Shown: one piece after another, positions 1 through 9,138 of the stretch | Layout of the letters: every line of letters starts with the position of its first letter | Position numbering within the stretch: the stretch's first letter is position 1 | Origin: Streptomyces regalis | Lineage (GTDB): Bacteria > Actinomycetota > Actinomycetes > Streptomycetales > Streptomycetaceae | Length of the DNA: 64,000 bases | Assembly (NCBI RefSeq): GCF_001509475.1 | Contig: NZ_LLZG01000209.1 | Location: 1-64,000, forward strand | Direction of reading: 5' to 3' | The notes under the pieces: model-generated | Databases searched by the model: none | What the model saw: only the letters and a program-made list of their open reading frames with translations | What the model was told of the DNA's origin: nothing | Made by a program: the position numbers and the translations under genes

Positions 1-100
1 ATCTGGCGTTGATTTTTGGCACGCTGTTGAGTTCTCAAGGAACGGACGCTTCCTTTGTACTCACCCTCTCGGGCTTTCCTCCGGGCGCTTCCCTTCGGTG
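1..100 (-). promoter_or_regulatory. rRNA operon leader (16S rRNA lies just beyond the left edge)
   Basis: Read on the minus strand, this stretch contains the box TTGAGAACTCAACAGCGTGC followed by AAAAATCAACGCCAGAT. That is the conserved leader that precedes 16S rRNA in Streptomyces rrn operons and holds the antitermination and RNase III processing elements. The mature 16S gene is not in the window, so its presence to the left is inferred from the leader alone. The operon is divergent from crr-ptsI. Confidence 0.85.
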
Positions 101-106
101 TTCCAA

Positions 107-136
107 ACTCTATCAGTGTTTTTCCGACTCTCTGAC
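107..136 (-). promoter_or_regulatory. probable rRNA operon promoter
   Basis: On the minus strand TAGAGT (107-112) within TGATAGAGTTTGGAAC is a good -10 element. About 18 bases upstream is a weak -35 (GTCAGA, 131-136). The same TGATAGAGTTTGG context is common in Streptomyces rrn promoters. Further rrn promoters may lie between 140 and 330 but were not resolved by eye. Confidence 0.55.
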
Positions 137-286
137 CACCGTCCTGCGAGCATGCAGGAGACGACCCCGAGATAGGATCTGACAAGTTGGGTGCTGCCGG
201 GCCAGGACGCGTAGTTGCGTCGCTCAACCCCAAGCAGGAGTACGACTGTACACGCAGCCGTGAGGCGGGGGCAAATCGACTTGGGG

Positions 287-302
287 TATGGTCTAGACCA
301 CT
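287..302. promoter_or_regulatory. DasR operator (dre) upstream of crr-ptsI
   Basis: TATGGTCTAGACCACT contains the perfect 12-base palindrome TGGTCTAGACCA (289-300), which matches the established dre consensus for DasR, the GntR-family GlcNAc regulator of Streptomyces. It lies 113 bases before the crr start, and pts genes are known DasR targets. It also sits between crr and the divergent rRNA promoter. Repression of crr-ptsI and relief by GlcNAc-derived phosphosugars is inferred from the family. Confidence 0.88.
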
Positions 303-414
303 CCGAAGTGCTCGCACGGAACCTGCACTTCATGTGACATACCCTGCTGAACAGTGCGCCGTCCGGCACAGGCAGCGACGGCCCATATCGATCTCCACCC
401 CTGGGAGGCTTCCC

Positions 415-864
415 ATGACCACCGTGACGTCCCCACTGGCAGGACGCGCCGTCGGACTGGCATCCGTGCCGGATCCGGTCTTCTCCGGGGCCATGGTCGG
501 CCCGGGCACCGCGATCGACCCCGTGCGTGAGCCCTCCGAGGCCGTGTCGCCCGTGGATGGGGTCATCGTTTCTCTCCATCCGCACGCCTTTGTCGTTGTC
601 GACGATCAGGGGCACGGTGTGCTCACTCATCTCGGTATCGACACCGTGCAGCTCAACGGCGAGGGTTTCGAGCTCCTTGTGAGCAAGGGCGACACCGTTA
701 CCCGCGGTCAGGGCATCGTGCGCTGGAACCCGGTAGCCGTTGAGGCAGCCGGTAAGTCCCCGGTGTGCCCGATCGTGGCCCTCGAGGCCACGGCCGAGGC
801 TCTCTCCGATCTTCGTGACGACGGTGATGTGAAGGCCGGCGACAGTCTCTTCGTCTGGAAGTGA
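415..864 (+). CDS. crr: PTS glucose-type EIIA component (Crr)
   Basis: This is a cytoplasmic phosphocarrier of 149 residues that passes phosphate from HPr to the sugar-specific EIIB domain, in Streptomyces mainly for GlcNAc uptake. The phosphorylated histidine is His72 in VLTHLGIDTV and its partner is His57 in HPHAF. The ATG at 415 is chosen because GGGAGG lies 6 bases upstream; longer readings of the frame have no ribosome site. It is slightly shorter than the 169-residue E. coli protein, as is usual in Streptomyces. ptsI follows after 99 bases and is probably cotranscribed under the DasR box at 287-302. Confidence 0.95.
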   Translation: MTTVTSPLAGRAVGLASVPDPVFSGAMVGPGTAIDPVREPSEAVSPVDGVIVSLHPHAFVVVDDQGHGVLTHLGIDTVQLNGEGFELLVSKGDTVTRGQGIVRWNPVAVEAAGKSPVCPIVALEATAEALSDLRDDGDVKAGDSLFVWK

Positions 865-963
865 CATCGGCGCCGTCGAATAACGGCAAGTGTCGAATGA
901 CGGCAAGTAGGGACGACAACCACCGCGGCGGCGGGACCCGCCGCACTATCGGAGACGGGTGAG

Positions 964-2634
964 ATGGAGACAACGCTGCGAGGCGTCGGCGTGAGCCACG
1001 GTGTGGCCATCGGCGAGGTTCGGCACATGGGAACGGCGGTACTCGAGCCGCCTGCCAAGCAGATTCCGGCGGAGGAAGCGGAGCGCGAACAGGGGCGTGC
1101 CCGCAAGGCCGTGGAGGCTGTGGCAGCCGACCTGATGGCGCGCGGCAATCTGGCGGGGGGCGAAGCCCAGGCGGTGCTCGAGGCGCAGGCCATGATGGCC
1201 CAGGATCCCGAGCTGATGGCGGATGTGGACCGCCGTATCGCCGTCGGCAGCACGGCCGAGCGTGCCGTGTACGACGCTTTCGCCGCGTACCGCGAGCTGC
1301 TGGCGGGTGCCGGTGAGTACCTGGCGGGTCGTGTGGCCGACCTCGATGACGTGCGGAATCGTATCGTCGCTCGCTTGCTCGGGGTCCCGATGCCGGGTGT
1401 CCCGGACAGCGACGAGCCCTATGTCCTTGTCGCTCGCGACCTTGCCCCGGCCGACACGGCGCTGCTGGACCCGGCCCTCGTTCTCGGCTTTGTCACCGAG
1501 GAAGGTGGGCCGACCAGTCACAGCGCGATTCTGGCGAGGGCGCTCGGTGTGCCCGCCGTGGTCGCGCTGCCGGGTGCCGGTGAGCTCGCCGAGGGCACGC
1601 TCATTGCCGTGGACGGCAGCACCGGCGACATCTTCGTGAACCCGAGCGACGAGAAGAAGGCGGAGCTGGAGGCAGCTGCCGCCGCGCGCAAGGCGGCGCT
1701 CGCGGCGTCGACAGGTCCGGGTGCCACCGCCGACGGGCACAAAGTGCCGCTGCTGGCCAACGTCGGCGGTCCGTCCGACGTCCCGGCCGCCGTCGAGGCG
1801 GGCGCTGAGGGTGTCGGTCTGTTCCGTACCGAGTTCCTCTTCCTCGACGACAGCAAGAAGGCACCCTCGGAAGAGAAGCAGGTCGAGGCCTATCGGCAGG
1901 TTCTCGAGGCATTCCCCGAGGGGCGTGTCGTCGTACGTGTGCTGGACGCGGGCGCGGACAAGCCGCTGGACTTCCTGACGCCGGCCGATGAGCCGAACCC
2001 GGCACTGGGTGTGCGTGGTCTGCGGACGCTGTTGGACCACCCCGAAGTGCTGCGCACCCAGCTGACGGCACTCGCGAAGGCGGCGGAGGGGCTGCCTGTC
2101 TACCTCGAGGTCATGGCCCCCATGGTGGCGGACCGTGCCGATGCGAAGGCGTTCGCTGACGCGTGCCGTGCGGCCGGGCTCCAGGCGAAGTTCGGGGCGA
2201 TGGTGGAGATTCCGTCGGCCGCGCTGCGGGCGCGTTCGATCCTGCAGGAGGTCGAGTTCCTGTCGCTGGGGACGAACGACCTCGCGCAGTACACCTTCGC
2301 CGCGGACCGTCAGGTGGGTGCGGTGTCCCGGCTGCAGGACCCGTGGCAGCCCGCGTTGCTCGACCTGGTCGCGATGTCCGCCGAGGCGGCGAAGGCCGAG
2401 GGCAAGAGCTGTGGCGTCTGTGGTGAGGCGGCGTCCGATCCGCTGCTGGCGTGTGTGTTGACCGGTCTGGGTGTCACCTCCCTGTCCATGGGGTCGGCAT
2501 CGATTCCTTACGTCCGGGCGACGCTGGCGAAGTACACGCTGGCGCAGTGTGAGCGTGCCGCTGCGGCCGCGCGGGCTGCGGACAGCGCCGAGGAGGCACG
2601 CAACGCCGCTCAGGCGGTTCTGTCCGGCGAGTAG
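964..2634 (+). CDS. ptsI: PTS enzyme I, phosphoenolpyruvate-protein phosphotransferase
   Basis: This cytoplasmic enzyme of 556 residues takes phosphate from PEP and hands it to HPr, the first step of the PTS. The phosphohistidine is His186 in GGPTSHSAILAR. The C-terminal TIM-barrel PEP-binding domain carries GLFRTEFLF, the metal-binding SLGTNDL and the catalytic Cys486 in CGVCGEAA. Length and motif order are normal. The ATG follows GGAGACGGG with good spacing. No ptsH is seen here; HPr is normally encoded elsewhere in Streptomyces. The gene ends at a strong hairpin (2669-2698). Confidence 0.97.
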   Translation: METTLRGVGVSHGVAIGEVRHMGTAVLEPPAKQIPAEEAEREQGRARKAVEAVAADLMARGNLAGGEAQAVLEAQAMMAQDPELMADVDRRIAVGSTAERAVYDAFAAYRELLAGAGEYLAGRVADLDDVRNRIVARLLGVPMPGVPDSDEPYVLVARDLAPADTALLDPALVLGFVTEEGGPTSHSAILARALGVPAVVALPGAGELAEGTLIAVDGSTGDIFVNPSDEKKAELEAAAAARKAALAASTGPGATADGHKVPLLANVGGPSDVPAAVEAGAEGVGLFRTEFLFLDDSKKAPSEEKQVEAYRQVLEAFPEGRVVVRVLDAGADKPLDFLTPADEPNPALGVRGLRTLLDHPEVLRTQLTALAKAAEGLPVYLEVMAPMVADRADAKAFADACRAAGLQAKFGAMVEIPSAALRARSILQEVEFLSLGTNDLAQYTFAADRQVGAVSRLQDPWQPALLDLVAMSAEAAKAEGKSCGVCGEAASDPLLACVLTGLGVTSLSMGSASIPYVRATLAKYTLAQCERAAAAARAADSAEEARNAAQAVLSGE

Positions 2635-2668
2635 CAGAAAAGGCGAAACGGCTCCACGTCGTTCGTGC

Positions 2669-2698
2669 GGGGCGCTCCACCTGTGGGTGGAGCGCCCC
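2669..2698. terminator. bidirectional hairpin between ptsI and the convergent gene
   Basis: A perfect 13-bp stem, GGGGCGCTCCACC against GGTGGAGCGCCCC, has a TGTG loop and no clear T-run. It lies 35 bases after the ptsI stop and 9 bases before the stop of the convergent minus-strand gene, so it probably terminates both. Confidence 0.75.
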
Positions 2699-2706
2699 TG
2701 CTGCGT

Positions 2707-3600
2707 TCAGTGGTGGTGTCCCGGCGGCGCTCCCTCACCTCCGAGATCCGGCGGCATGCAGTAGTCGACACCTGATTCCGGCGAGATGAGGTCTCCGGAT
2801 TCGATGTCGGTGCAGTAGGCGTCGAAGACCTCGCCTGCGGTGAGGGGCTCCAGCCTGTCTCCGCGCAGGCGCCATCCGTAGATCTGGTCGGATGTGTCGG
2901 GGGCGCTGGTCCGCATGACGAGTCCGCCGGGGCTCTTGGTGGCGAGTCCGAGGGCAAGGACGGTCGTGAATTCCAGGAGTTCGGCCTCGTCAAGGTGGGT
3001 GGCACCTTGGGCGTCTTCGTCGGCGTGCAGGACGGCGGTGAGGGGTTCCGGGGTTCCCGTGACGCTGCAGACGAGGTGTCGGTTGCCCGGCTGCGCCGTA
3101 TCCAGGATGCGGACGAGGAGGTTCGAGGCGCGGGTGAAGCCCGCGCGGCCGATGTCCTCGCCGCAGGTGGCGCAGGCGCCGAGGCGTGCCAGGAGTGTGG
3201 ACGCGTACTCCCAGGTGGCTTGTCGGACCGCTTCGTCGACGAGGGCGGGGACGAGGTCTGCCAGGGGCTGGCCCTGGTAGGGGACGGTGGGCCCGGTGGT
3301 CGCGAGTTCAGCGGTGAAGCGGGTGCGGCTCGACGGGATGTCGGGGTCGAGGCCCATTTCCGCGCAGAACTCGGCGTATTCCTCCGGGTCGAAGAGGGCG
3401 ATCGTCGTATGGCTGCCTTGGGAGGCCCGTGTCCTGAGGAGGGCCTCCATCTGCTGCAGATAGATCTTGTGGTCGTCGAAGGTGAAGCTGCGGTAGCGCC
3501 GCATGGCACGGAAATCGTGCTCGTCGGTCAGCAGGCCGATCGTGCCGGCGATCTCGCGGCGCAGGACGCGTCGCATCGTCTGGTGGTCGGTGTGCACCAT
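2707..3600 (-). CDS. conserved protein of unknown function with a CxxC motif
   Basis: I do not recognise this 297-residue soluble protein. It has no signal peptide or membrane segment. Visible features are an acidic composition, a CATC motif at Cys143/Cys146 that could bind metal or form a disulfide, a C-terminal YCMPPDLGG segment, and three terminal histidines. The ATG at 3600 is preferred over one 33 bases upstream because AGGGGG lies 6 bases before it. It is monocistronic, convergent with ptsI and downstream of aacS. From memory a protein like this sits next to ptsI in other streptomycetes, but nothing in it points to a PTS role. Confidence 0.8.
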   Translation of the reverse strand: MVHTDHQTMRRVLRREIAGTIGLLTDEHDFRAMRRYRSFTFDDHKIYLQQMEALLRTRASQGSHTTIALFDPEEYAEFCAEMGLDPDIPSSRTRFTAELATTGPTVPYQGQPLADLVPALVDEAVRQATWEYASTLLARLGACATCGEDIGRAGFTRASNLLVRILDTAQPGNRHLVCSVTGTPEPLTAVLHADEDAQGATHLDEAELLEFTTVLALGLATKSPGGLVMRTSAPDTSDQIYGWRLRGDRLEPLTAGEVFDAYCTDIESGDLISPESGVDYCMPPDLGGEGAPPGHHH

Positions 3601-3782
3601 GTTTCCCCCTGTGCGCAGTCGATCAATGCTCACTCACAGTAATCGGCGGTACTGACAATGGCGTCGGGCTGAGGTGACTGTGGGCCGGGAGAGGCGCGTA
3701 TTCCTGCAGGTCGGAGGCGTGGTGTCGGCGGCGGCCGGCCCCGGATTCGCCGTGCTTCGGTTGGTCCGAGGCCGGGCGTCGG

Positions 3783-5750
3783 TCAGGCTCGCTTGCGGGC
3801 GAGCTCCTCGTAGAAGTGCAAGAGGTCGAGGTTGTCGATGGAGCCCGGGTTGACCGCTTTTTCCAGTGGTGTGCCCTGGAGAAGGCGCTTGACCGGGACC
3901 TCGATGCGCTTTCCGGTAAGAGTGTGCGGGACGCCAGGAACCTCGATGATCTCGTCCGGAACGTGACGTGGTGAGAGCTGTTCGCGAATGGTCTGCTTGA
4001 TGCGGCTCAGGAGGGCCTCGTCGAGCACTGCTCCGGGGACCAGGTGTACGAACAAGGGCATCCAGTAGCCGCCGTCGGGCTGCTCGATGCCGATCACGAG
4101 GGATTCCTTGATCTCGGGGAGGCGCTCCACGGCTTCGTAGATGTCGGCCGAGCCCATGCGCACACCCTGGCGGTTGAGTGTCGAGTCGGAGCGTCCGTGG
4201 ATGACGACGGAGCCGCGTGAGGTGACGGTGATCCAGTCGCCGTGGCGCCATACGTCGGGGTATGTGTCGAAGTAGCTGTCGTGGTACCGGCTGCCGTCGG
4301 GGTCGTTCCAGAAGTAGATCGGCATGGACGGCATGGGGTTGGTGACCACGAGCTCGCCCACCTCGTCGACGAGGGGTTCGCCGCTGGGGTCCCAGGACTG
4401 CAGATCGGTTCCCAAGCTGGGGGCCTGGAGCTCGCCAACGTACACAGGCAGTGTGGGCACGGCTCCCGCGAAGCAGGAGCACACGTCCGTGCCGCCGCTG
4501 ACGGAGGCGATCCACAGGTCGTCGCGGACCTCGTCGTGCAGCCAGCGGAAGCCGTCGGGCGGGAGTGGTGATCCGGTGGTGGCGACGCACTGCACCTTGG
4601 TGAGGTCGAAGTCGCGGGCGGGGCGCACGTCGGCCTTGCGGCAGGCCATGACATACGCGGCCGAGGTGCCGTAGAGGGTGGCTTCCGTGCGTTCGGCGAC
4701 TCGCCACTGGGCGCCCGTGTCGGGATAGCCCGGGCTGCCGTCGTAGAGGACGATCGTGGTGCCGGTGAGGAGGCCGGAGACGAGGAAGTTCCACATCATC
4801 CAGCCGGTCGAGGTGTACCAGAAGAACCGGTCCTCGGGGCCCAGGTCGCAGTGCAGTCCGAGTTGTTTGAGGTGCTCGACGAGGATGCCGCCCTGGGACT
4901 GGACGATGGCCTTGGGTAGGCCGGTCGTGCCGGAGGAGTAGAGCACCCACAGGGGGTGGTCGAAGGGCACCTGCTCGAAGACGGGTTCCTCGTCGGCGGC
5001 GGTGAGGGCCGACCACTCCAGGGCGCCTGCTGGAGCCTCGGTGCCGAGGAGGGGGATGTGCACCACGGCGCGCAGGGTGGGCAGTTCGCGGCGCAGTTCG
5101 GCGACGGTGTCGCGGCGGTCGTGCTCCTTGCCGCCGTAGCGGTAGCCGTCGACGGTGAACAGGACGACGGGTTCGACCTGCTGGAAGCGGTCGAGGACGC
5201 TGCGGGCACCGAAGTCGGGGGCGCAGGAGGTCCAGACGCCTCCCACCGCGGCGGTGGCGAGGAGGGCGACGACGGCCTGCGGGATGTTCGGGAGGTATCC
5301 GCTGACACGGTCTCCGGAGCGTACGCCGAGGGCGCGCAGCTCGGCGGCGAGGGAGCCGACCTGGCGGCGCAGCTCGGACCAGGTCACGGGGCGGGGCTGG
5401 TGGGATTCGTCGACGTACAGGAGGGCGGGCTCGTCGGCGCGGGTCGCGGCGGCGCGCAGGGCGTGCTCGGCGTAGTTCAGGGTCGCGCCGGGGAACCACT
5501 CGGCGCCGGGCATCGAGCGGTCGCCCAGCACGCGCGCGTAGGGGGTGGAGAAGCGTACGTCGAACCACTCCGTGACGGCTTTCCAGAAGGTGTCCAGCTC
5601 GTCGACCGACCAGCGGTGCAGGGCCGCGTAGCCACCCTCGGCGGGGGCGCCGTGGTTTTCGGCGGCCCAGGCCTGGAACTTGGTGACCCGAGCCTGGGCG
5701 ATGCGCTGCGGATCTGGCTGCCAGAGCGGCTGGGGGTTCACGGTCGACAT
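3783..5750 (-). CDS. aacS: acetoacetyl-CoA synthetase (acetoacetate-CoA ligase)
   Basis: This 655-residue ANL-superfamily adenylate-forming enzyme should activate acetoacetate to acetoacetyl-CoA with ATP, feeding ketone bodies into thiolase reactions. The N-terminal FQAWAAE region is typical of the AacS branch. The phosphate-binding loop LYSSGTTGLPKAIVQSQGG is intact. The C-terminal swivel domain contains GRSDSTLNRQGVRMGSADIY and ends with the catalytic lysine in HTLTGKRIEVPVKRLL. Length matches the AacS family. The ATG follows GGGAGCC. It is divergent from the GH31 gene across about 210 bases. Acetyl-CoA or another short acyl-CoA ligase is less likely. Confidence 0.88.
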   Translation of the reverse strand: MSTVNPQPLWQPDPQRIAQARVTKFQAWAAENHGAPAEGGYAALHRWSVDELDTFWKAVTEWFDVRFSTPYARVLGDRSMPGAEWFPGATLNYAEHALRAAATRADEPALLYVDESHQPRPVTWSELRRQVGSLAAELRALGVRSGDRVSGYLPNIPQAVVALLATAAVGGVWTSCAPDFGARSVLDRFQQVEPVVLFTVDGYRYGGKEHDRRDTVAELRRELPTLRAVVHIPLLGTEAPAGALEWSALTAADEEPVFEQVPFDHPLWVLYSSGTTGLPKAIVQSQGGILVEHLKQLGLHCDLGPEDRFFWYTSTGWMMWNFLVSGLLTGTTIVLYDGSPGYPDTGAQWRVAERTEATLYGTSAAYVMACRKADVRPARDFDLTKVQCVATTGSPLPPDGFRWLHDEVRDDLWIASVSGGTDVCSCFAGAVPTLPVYVGELQAPSLGTDLQSWDPSGEPLVDEVGELVVTNPMPSMPIYFWNDPDGSRYHDSYFDTYPDVWRHGDWITVTSRGSVVIHGRSDSTLNRQGVRMGSADIYEAVERLPEIKESLVIGIEQPDGGYWMPLFVHLVPGAVLDEALLSRIKQTIREQLSPRHVPDEIIEVPGVPHTLTGKRIEVPVKRLLQGTPLEKAVNPGSIDNLDLLHFYEELARKRA

Positions 5751-5961
5751 GGGGCGGCTCCCGGACTGTGCGCGTCGTGTGCGTCATCCGCGCACGGCGG
5801 GGTGTGCGCGTGACGCGGATGACACGGACGATGCCATGTGATCGACTTCTGCACCAGGGTGCGCCCCACATAGTCCGTGTCGTGAAGATGTGGTCCCGTC
5901 ACGGGTGAACGGCAGTTGAACGGCACGCGCGTGTGGGGCGGACAATGGCAGGCTGAGCAGC

Positions 5962-8328
5962 ATGGACGGTCGTGACCTGGTGCGTTCGATGAGGGTGGTC
6001 GGTTCTGTGGGAGCGGCCCAGGGGTTGCGTACCGTACGGGCGGCGTGGCGCAGGAGGCGTGCCGACGCCGCGGGGTTGCCGCCCCGGGGTGCCGAGCGCG
6101 CTCGGGTGCCCGGGCCTGTGCAGGAGGTGCGGCACGGTCCGGGTGGGGGTGTCATCCGGTTCAGCCGGTCCGAGCTGCGCATCACCGTCACCGTGAACGG
6201 CGCCGTCTTCTGGGGCTGGGACGGGGCCGCGCCCGAACCGTCGTACGCGCTGGCGGGCCGCTGTCCGGAACCGGATCCCCGGGCGATGCTGGAGCCCCAC
6301 AAGGACGGTGGCTGGCGGGTCGTGGCCGAGCGGGTGACGGTCGTCATCTCGCGGCACGGTGCCGTGGAGGTGCAGACGCCCGGTGGAGTGACACTCCGCC
6401 GCGATCTGCCGCCGCGTTGGTGGGAACCTGTCGGCGGCGGGGCGGCACGGTGGATGCAGCGGTCGGAGGTGGCCGCGGACGCGCGTTTCTTCGGGCTCGG
6501 GGGGCGGGCGTCCGGGCCTCGTCTCAAGGACGGAACGTACCGGTTGTGGAACACCGACCCCGGCCGCGTGTTCGGTCCTGGCGACGACCCGCTGTACATC
6601 ACGATGCCGGTGCAGTTGGTGGTGGCCGACGCGGGGACTCACCTGGTGTTCCACGACACCTCGTGGGACGGCACGGTGACGCTGCGGGAGGGCGAGGAGG
6701 GCGCCGGCTCAGGGCATGACCGGGCGGGGGTCAGCGAACTTCGGATGGACGGCGGTCCACTGCGCTGCTGGGTGATCGTGGGCGCGCCCGCGCGGGTGCT
6801 GCTCGTCTGGGCCTCTCTCACCGGTGCGGCGGCGCTGCCGCCCGCGTGGGCGCTGGGTCATCATCACGCGCGGTGGGGCTTCGGCAGCGAGCAGAAGGTG
6901 CGGCGGATCGTTTCGGGTTACCAGGAGCGGGACCTGCCGCTGGACGCGGTTCATCTGGACATCGACCACTATGACGAGCACCAGGTGTTCACGGTCGACC
7001 AAGAGCGCTTCCCCAAACTGCCGCAGCTCGCCGACGAGTTGCGGCGGGACGGCATCCGCCTGGTGTCGATCGTCGATCCGGCGGTCAAGGCCGCGCCGGG
7101 CAACGCCGTGTACGACAGCGGGACGGCCGAGGACGCGTTCGTCAGGGACGCCTCGGGACGGCTGGTGCGGGGAGTGGTCTGGCCCGGGGAGGCGGTCTTC
7201 CCGGACTTCACGCACACGCGCGTACGGGAGTGGTGGGGTGGCCTGTACGAGGAACGGCTGGCACAGGGTTTCTCGGGTTTCTGGCATGACATGAACGAGC
7301 CGACCTCGTTCGCCGCCTTCGGGGAGTCGACGCTGCCGCGTTCTGCCCGGCACTCCTTGGAGGGGCGGGGCGGGGATCATCAGGAGGCGCACAACGTCTA
7401 CGGGCTGTGCATGGCCAGGGCGGGCTACGAGGGGGTGCGGGAGCTGGTGCCCGAGGAGCGGCCGTTCGTCTTCTCGCGCTCCGGATGGGCCGGCATGCAG
7501 CGCTACGGCGGGACATGGTCCGGGGACGTGGCCACGGGCTGGCCCGGGCTGCGGGCGTCGCTGTCGCTGGTCATGGGGCTCGGGCTGTGCGGCGTGCCGT
7601 ACTCGGGGCCGGACGTCGGCGGCTTCGACGGGAGTCCGTCGCCGGAGCTGTATCTGCGGTGGTTCCAGTTGGCCGCCTATTTGCCGCTGTTCCGTACGCA
7701 CGCGAGTCTGCGGGCTGGGCGCAGGGAACCGTGGGAGTTCGGTTCCGAGGTGCTGGAGCACGCACGCGTGGCGCTCGTCGAGCGTCGGAGGCTGCTGCCG
7801 TACTTCGTGACGCTGGCGCATCTGGCCCGGCGCACAGGGGCGCCTTATGTACGTCCACTGTGGTGGTCGGCGCCCGACGACCGCGCGCTGCGCGACTGCG
7901 AGGATGCGTTTCTGCTGGGCGACTGCCTTCTGGTGGCGCCGGTGCTGGATCCGGGCGCCGACCGGCGTGCGGTGCAGCTGCCGCGAGGGCGCTGGTACGA
8001 CACGGCGACGGAGCGGGTGTATGAGGGACCTGGGCAGGTTCTCGTCGAGGCGCCCCTATCTCGGATCCCGGTGCTCGCGCGCTCGGGGGCCGTCGTCCCC
8101 GCGCGTGGGGACGACGGCAGGCTGGAACTGGAGGTGTGGGCGCCCGCCCCGGGGCGTACCGGGGGCGGGCTGGTGGTGCCGGATGCGGGTGACGGCTGGG
8201 ACGAGCCGGAGATCGAGCGTTACGTCAGCCGCTGGAAGGGCCGAGAGCTGGTCGTCGAGCGGGAGCTTGAGGACGGCGTGATCCCGTCGCCTCGTCCGGT
8301 GCGCATACGAGGGCTCGGCCAGTGTTGA
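5962..8328 (+). CDS. glycoside hydrolase family 31 (alpha-glucosidase or alpha-xylosidase type)
   Basis: This 788-residue enzyme belongs to the retaining GH31 family and hydrolyses terminal alpha-linked glucose or xylose from oligosaccharides. The nucleophile is Asp443 in the block GFWHDMNEP and the likely acid/base is Asp522 in WSGDVATGW. FSRSGWAGMQRY precedes it as in the family. There is no signal peptide, so it probably acts in the cytosol on imported sugars. A possible promoter is TTGAAC (5916-5921) with GACAAT (5941-5946). The ribosome site is weak, so the exact start is less certain. It ends 2 bases before the convergent Nudix gene. Confidence 0.9.
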   Translation: MDGRDLVRSMRVVGSVGAAQGLRTVRAAWRRRRADAAGLPPRGAERARVPGPVQEVRHGPGGGVIRFSRSELRITVTVNGAVFWGWDGAAPEPSYALAGRCPEPDPRAMLEPHKDGGWRVVAERVTVVISRHGAVEVQTPGGVTLRRDLPPRWWEPVGGGAARWMQRSEVAADARFFGLGGRASGPRLKDGTYRLWNTDPGRVFGPGDDPLYITMPVQLVVADAGTHLVFHDTSWDGTVTLREGEEGAGSGHDRAGVSELRMDGGPLRCWVIVGAPARVLLVWASLTGAAALPPAWALGHHHARWGFGSEQKVRRIVSGYQERDLPLDAVHLDIDHYDEHQVFTVDQERFPKLPQLADELRRDGIRLVSIVDPAVKAAPGNAVYDSGTAEDAFVRDASGRLVRGVVWPGEAVFPDFTHTRVREWWGGLYEERLAQGFSGFWHDMNEPTSFAAFGESTLPRSARHSLEGRGGDHQEAHNVYGLCMARAGYEGVRELVPEERPFVFSRSGWAGMQRYGGTWSGDVATGWPGLRASLSLVMGLGLCGVPYSGPDVGGFDGSPSPELYLRWFQLAAYLPLFRTHASLRAGRREPWEFGSEVLEHARVALVERRRLLPYFVTLAHLARRTGAPYVRPLWWSAPDDRALRDCEDAFLLGDCLLVAPVLDPGADRRAVQLPRGRWYDTATERVYEGPGQVLVEAPLSRIPVLARSGAVVPARGDDGRLELEVWAPAPGRTGGGLVVPDAGDGWDEPEIERYVSRWKGRELVVERELEDGVIPSPRPVRIRGLGQC

Positions 8329-8330
8329 GT

Positions 8331-8867
8331 TCAGACGTAGCGTCCCTCGAAGAACGCTCGTACGGCCAGCGTGTGGAGCGGGAAGGCGAGCTCCTCCGCC
8401 CTGCGCAGGAGGTGCCAGCCTTCGGTCTCGTCCGTGGCGGCCGACGTCGGTAGGCGATCGGCGGGCCGTTCCGGCAGGAGGCCGAACAGCAGCAGGTGCC
8501 CGTCGGGAGAGCTCATCGCGTCGGCGAGACGTACGTCGCGGCCGGCCGCGTCGATGCCGGTCTCTTCCTTGAGTTCGCGTACGACGGCCTGCCGCCAGTC
8601 CTCGCGGTCGTCGATGTAGCCGCCGGGCAGGGCGATGCCTCCGCGCGCGGGGGCGACGGTTCGGGTGATGACGACCAGGGCGGTGCCCTTCGTGTCGTAC
8701 ACGGGCTGCAGAGCGATCGCTACCGGCAGCGGATTGCGGTAGGCCACGGTTCCGCACGACGGGCAGGTGCGGGGCCAGCCGGAAATGCCCTCTCCGTAGG
8801 GCGCGCCGCAGCTCGAACAGTGGGAGTCTGCGGCGGAGTTGGGGGCGGAGTGCTGAGTTTCGGACAC
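8331..8867 (-). CDS. Nudix hydrolase with N-terminal zinc ribbon
   Basis: This 178-residue cytoplasmic protein has a zinc ribbon (Cys17, Cys20, Cys35, Cys38) followed by a full Nudix box at residues 82-104 (GGYIDDREDWRQAVVRELKEET). The combination resembles NADH pyrophosphatase-like Nudix enzymes, which cut nucleoside-diphosphate-X compounds, but the protein is too short for a full NudC and the substrate is unknown. It starts with GTG. It is convergent with the GH31 gene, leaving almost no intergenic space, and is divergent from the DUF35/thiolase pair. Confidence 0.88.
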   Translation of the reverse strand: MSETQHSAPNSAADSHCSSCGAPYGEGISGWPRTCPSCGTVAYRNPLPVAIALQPVYDTKGTALVVITRTVAPARGGIALPGGYIDDREDWRQAVVRELKEETGIDAAGRDVRLADAMSSPDGHLLLFGLLPERPADRLPTSAATDETEGWHLLRRAEELAFPLHTLAVRAFFEGRYV

Positions 8868-9102
8868 GCGGCGGACTGTATCCGATCAGCGGAAGGGCGT
8901 CTTCCGGGGGTCGGTCACTAGTGCCTTCTCTCTCGCCGGGCAACATAGGGCCTGGTGGGCTGTGGCCGGTACTCATGTCGCGGTCGAGAGCCGTGTCATT
9001 GTCTGCTGCATCCGTCAGGAACGCGTTCCGCCGTGGAAGCGATCGGATGCACTCCGCCCGCAAAGCGCCGCCCTGCCGCTTTCCGGTCTGCCGTGGCACA
9101 CT

Positions 9103-9119
9103 TCTGACGATCCGTCAGA
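9103..9119. promoter_or_regulatory. palindromic operator upstream of the DUF35/thiolase pair
   Basis: TCTGACGATCCGTCAGA is a perfect 7-bp inverted repeat around ATC, ending 19 bases before the start of the DUF35 gene. Its core CTGACG-N3-CGTCAG is shared with the site at 59334-59350. The size and symmetry suit a TetR-family regulator; this is inferred from sequence only. Confidence 0.6.
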
Positions 9120-9138
9120 TCTGTCGCCAGGAGGGGCA

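Noticed and set aside
5780..5824. Inverted repeat CGTCATCCGCG ... CGCGGATGAC between aacS and the GH31 gene
   Set aside because: Arms are separated by about 20 bases and no family operator fits; kept only as a note.
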